From NCBI GenBank assembly GCA_029256565.1, contig JAQSXQ010000128.1, forward strand, positions 1 through 6,048: a stretch of DNA of 6,048 nt. Direction: 5' to 3'. The notes under the pieces were generated by a model, which saw only the letters and a list, made by a program, of their open reading frames with translations, did no database searches and was not told where the DNA came from. The stretch comes from Mycobacterium sp. GTDB lineage: Bacteria > Actinomycetota > Actinomycetes > Mycobacteriales > Mycobacteriaceae. The translations under genes were made by a program, and so were the position numbers. Of the stretch, positions 5,706 through 6,048 are shown in pieces; the first letter of the stretch is position 1; the number at the start of each line of letters is the position of its first letter.

Positions 5706-6048
5706 ATGGCCACGATGCAGGACGTCGCGGCGCTGGCCAAGGTGAGCGCCAAGACGGTGTCACGGGTGTACAACGACGATCCGCACGTCGATCCCGAGAC
5801 TCGCGCTCGTGTCTCCGCCGCGTTGGAGTCGCTCAACTATGTCCCGAACACCATGGCAACCTCTTTCCGCACAGGACATTCCGCGGCCATCGGAGTGGCC
5901 GTCCCTGACATCGACGATCCCTTCTTCGCGTCCATCGCCCGCGCTGTGGAGGTACGTGCCAGGGAAGTGGACATGGCCGTGTTCGTCACCAGCCTCGGGC
6001 ACGACGGCACTCAGGAACAGTCGTTGGTCGAGTCGCTGTTGCGACGGC
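5706..6048 (+). CDS. LacI-family transcriptional regulator, N-terminal part
   Basis: The frame is open from the ATG to the window end and gives 114 residues; family members are usually about 330-350, so about two thirds lies beyond the edge. The DNA-binding domain is complete: helix-turn-helix MQDVAALAKVSAKTVSRVYN (4-23), then YVPN (45-48) and the hinge region ATSFRTG (51-57). The sugar-binding domain begins with AAIGVAVPDIDDPFFASIARAVE (60-82). The recognition-helix pair aligned to Tyr17-Gln18 of E. coli LacI is Ala15-Lys16. The hinge position usually Leu (ARSL) is Phe54 here. Located 29 bases after the SDR, it is the likely repressor of both divergent transcripts, released by the imported sugar or polyol or a product of it. 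The effector cannot be read from this part. Confidence 0.93.
   Translation, partial: MATMQDVAALAKVSAKTVSRVYNDDPHVDPETRARVSAALESLNYVPNTMATSFRTGHSAAIGVAVPDIDDPFFASIARAVEVRAREVDMAVFVTSLGHDGTQEQSLVESLLRR

Overview
The window is GC-rich DNA with GTG starts, tight gene packing and GGAG-type ribosome binding sites. This fits a high-GC actinobacterium. The 3' end of a ketosteroid-isomerase-like gene at the left edge is compatible with a steroid-degrading group such as Mycobacterium, Rhodococcus or Gordonia, but the genus is inference and cannot be fixed from the sequence.

Layout: (1) 1-105, + strand, the last 34 residues of a SnoaL/NTF2-fold steroid isomerase-like protein. (2) 133-4612, - strand, a four-gene operon read right to left: single-domain sugar ABC ATPase, RbsC/FrcC-type permease, RbsB-type lipoprotein binding protein, and a long-chain mannitol dehydrogenase-family polyol dehydrogenase. 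The ATPase and permease genes overlap by four bases. A strong 14-bp hairpin lies between the binding-protein and dehydrogenase genes. (3) 4613-4950, a 338-base divergent control region holding three CGG-centred inverted repeats. (4) 4951-5676, + strand, a short-chain dehydrogenase resembling L-xylulose reductase (DCXR). (5) 5706 to the window end, + strand, the N-terminal 114 residues of a LacI-family repressor.

Together this reads as a polyol or sugar uptake and oxidation locus. The ABC importer brings in a polyol or ketose, the mannitol dehydrogenase-family enzyme and the SDR interconvert polyol and ketose with NAD(P)(H), and the LacI protein probably controls both divergent transcripts through the palindromes between them. 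The single-nucleotide-binding-domain ATPase points to the FrcBCA-like (fructose) importers rather than RbsA/XylG systems with tandem domains. The exact substrate (mannitol/fructose, arabitol, xylitol or another polyol) cannot be decided here, and no sugar kinase is visible.

No mobile element, CRISPR array, tRNA, rRNA or clearly new system was seen. The most informative non-coding signals are the operator-like palindromes and the intercistronic hairpin.
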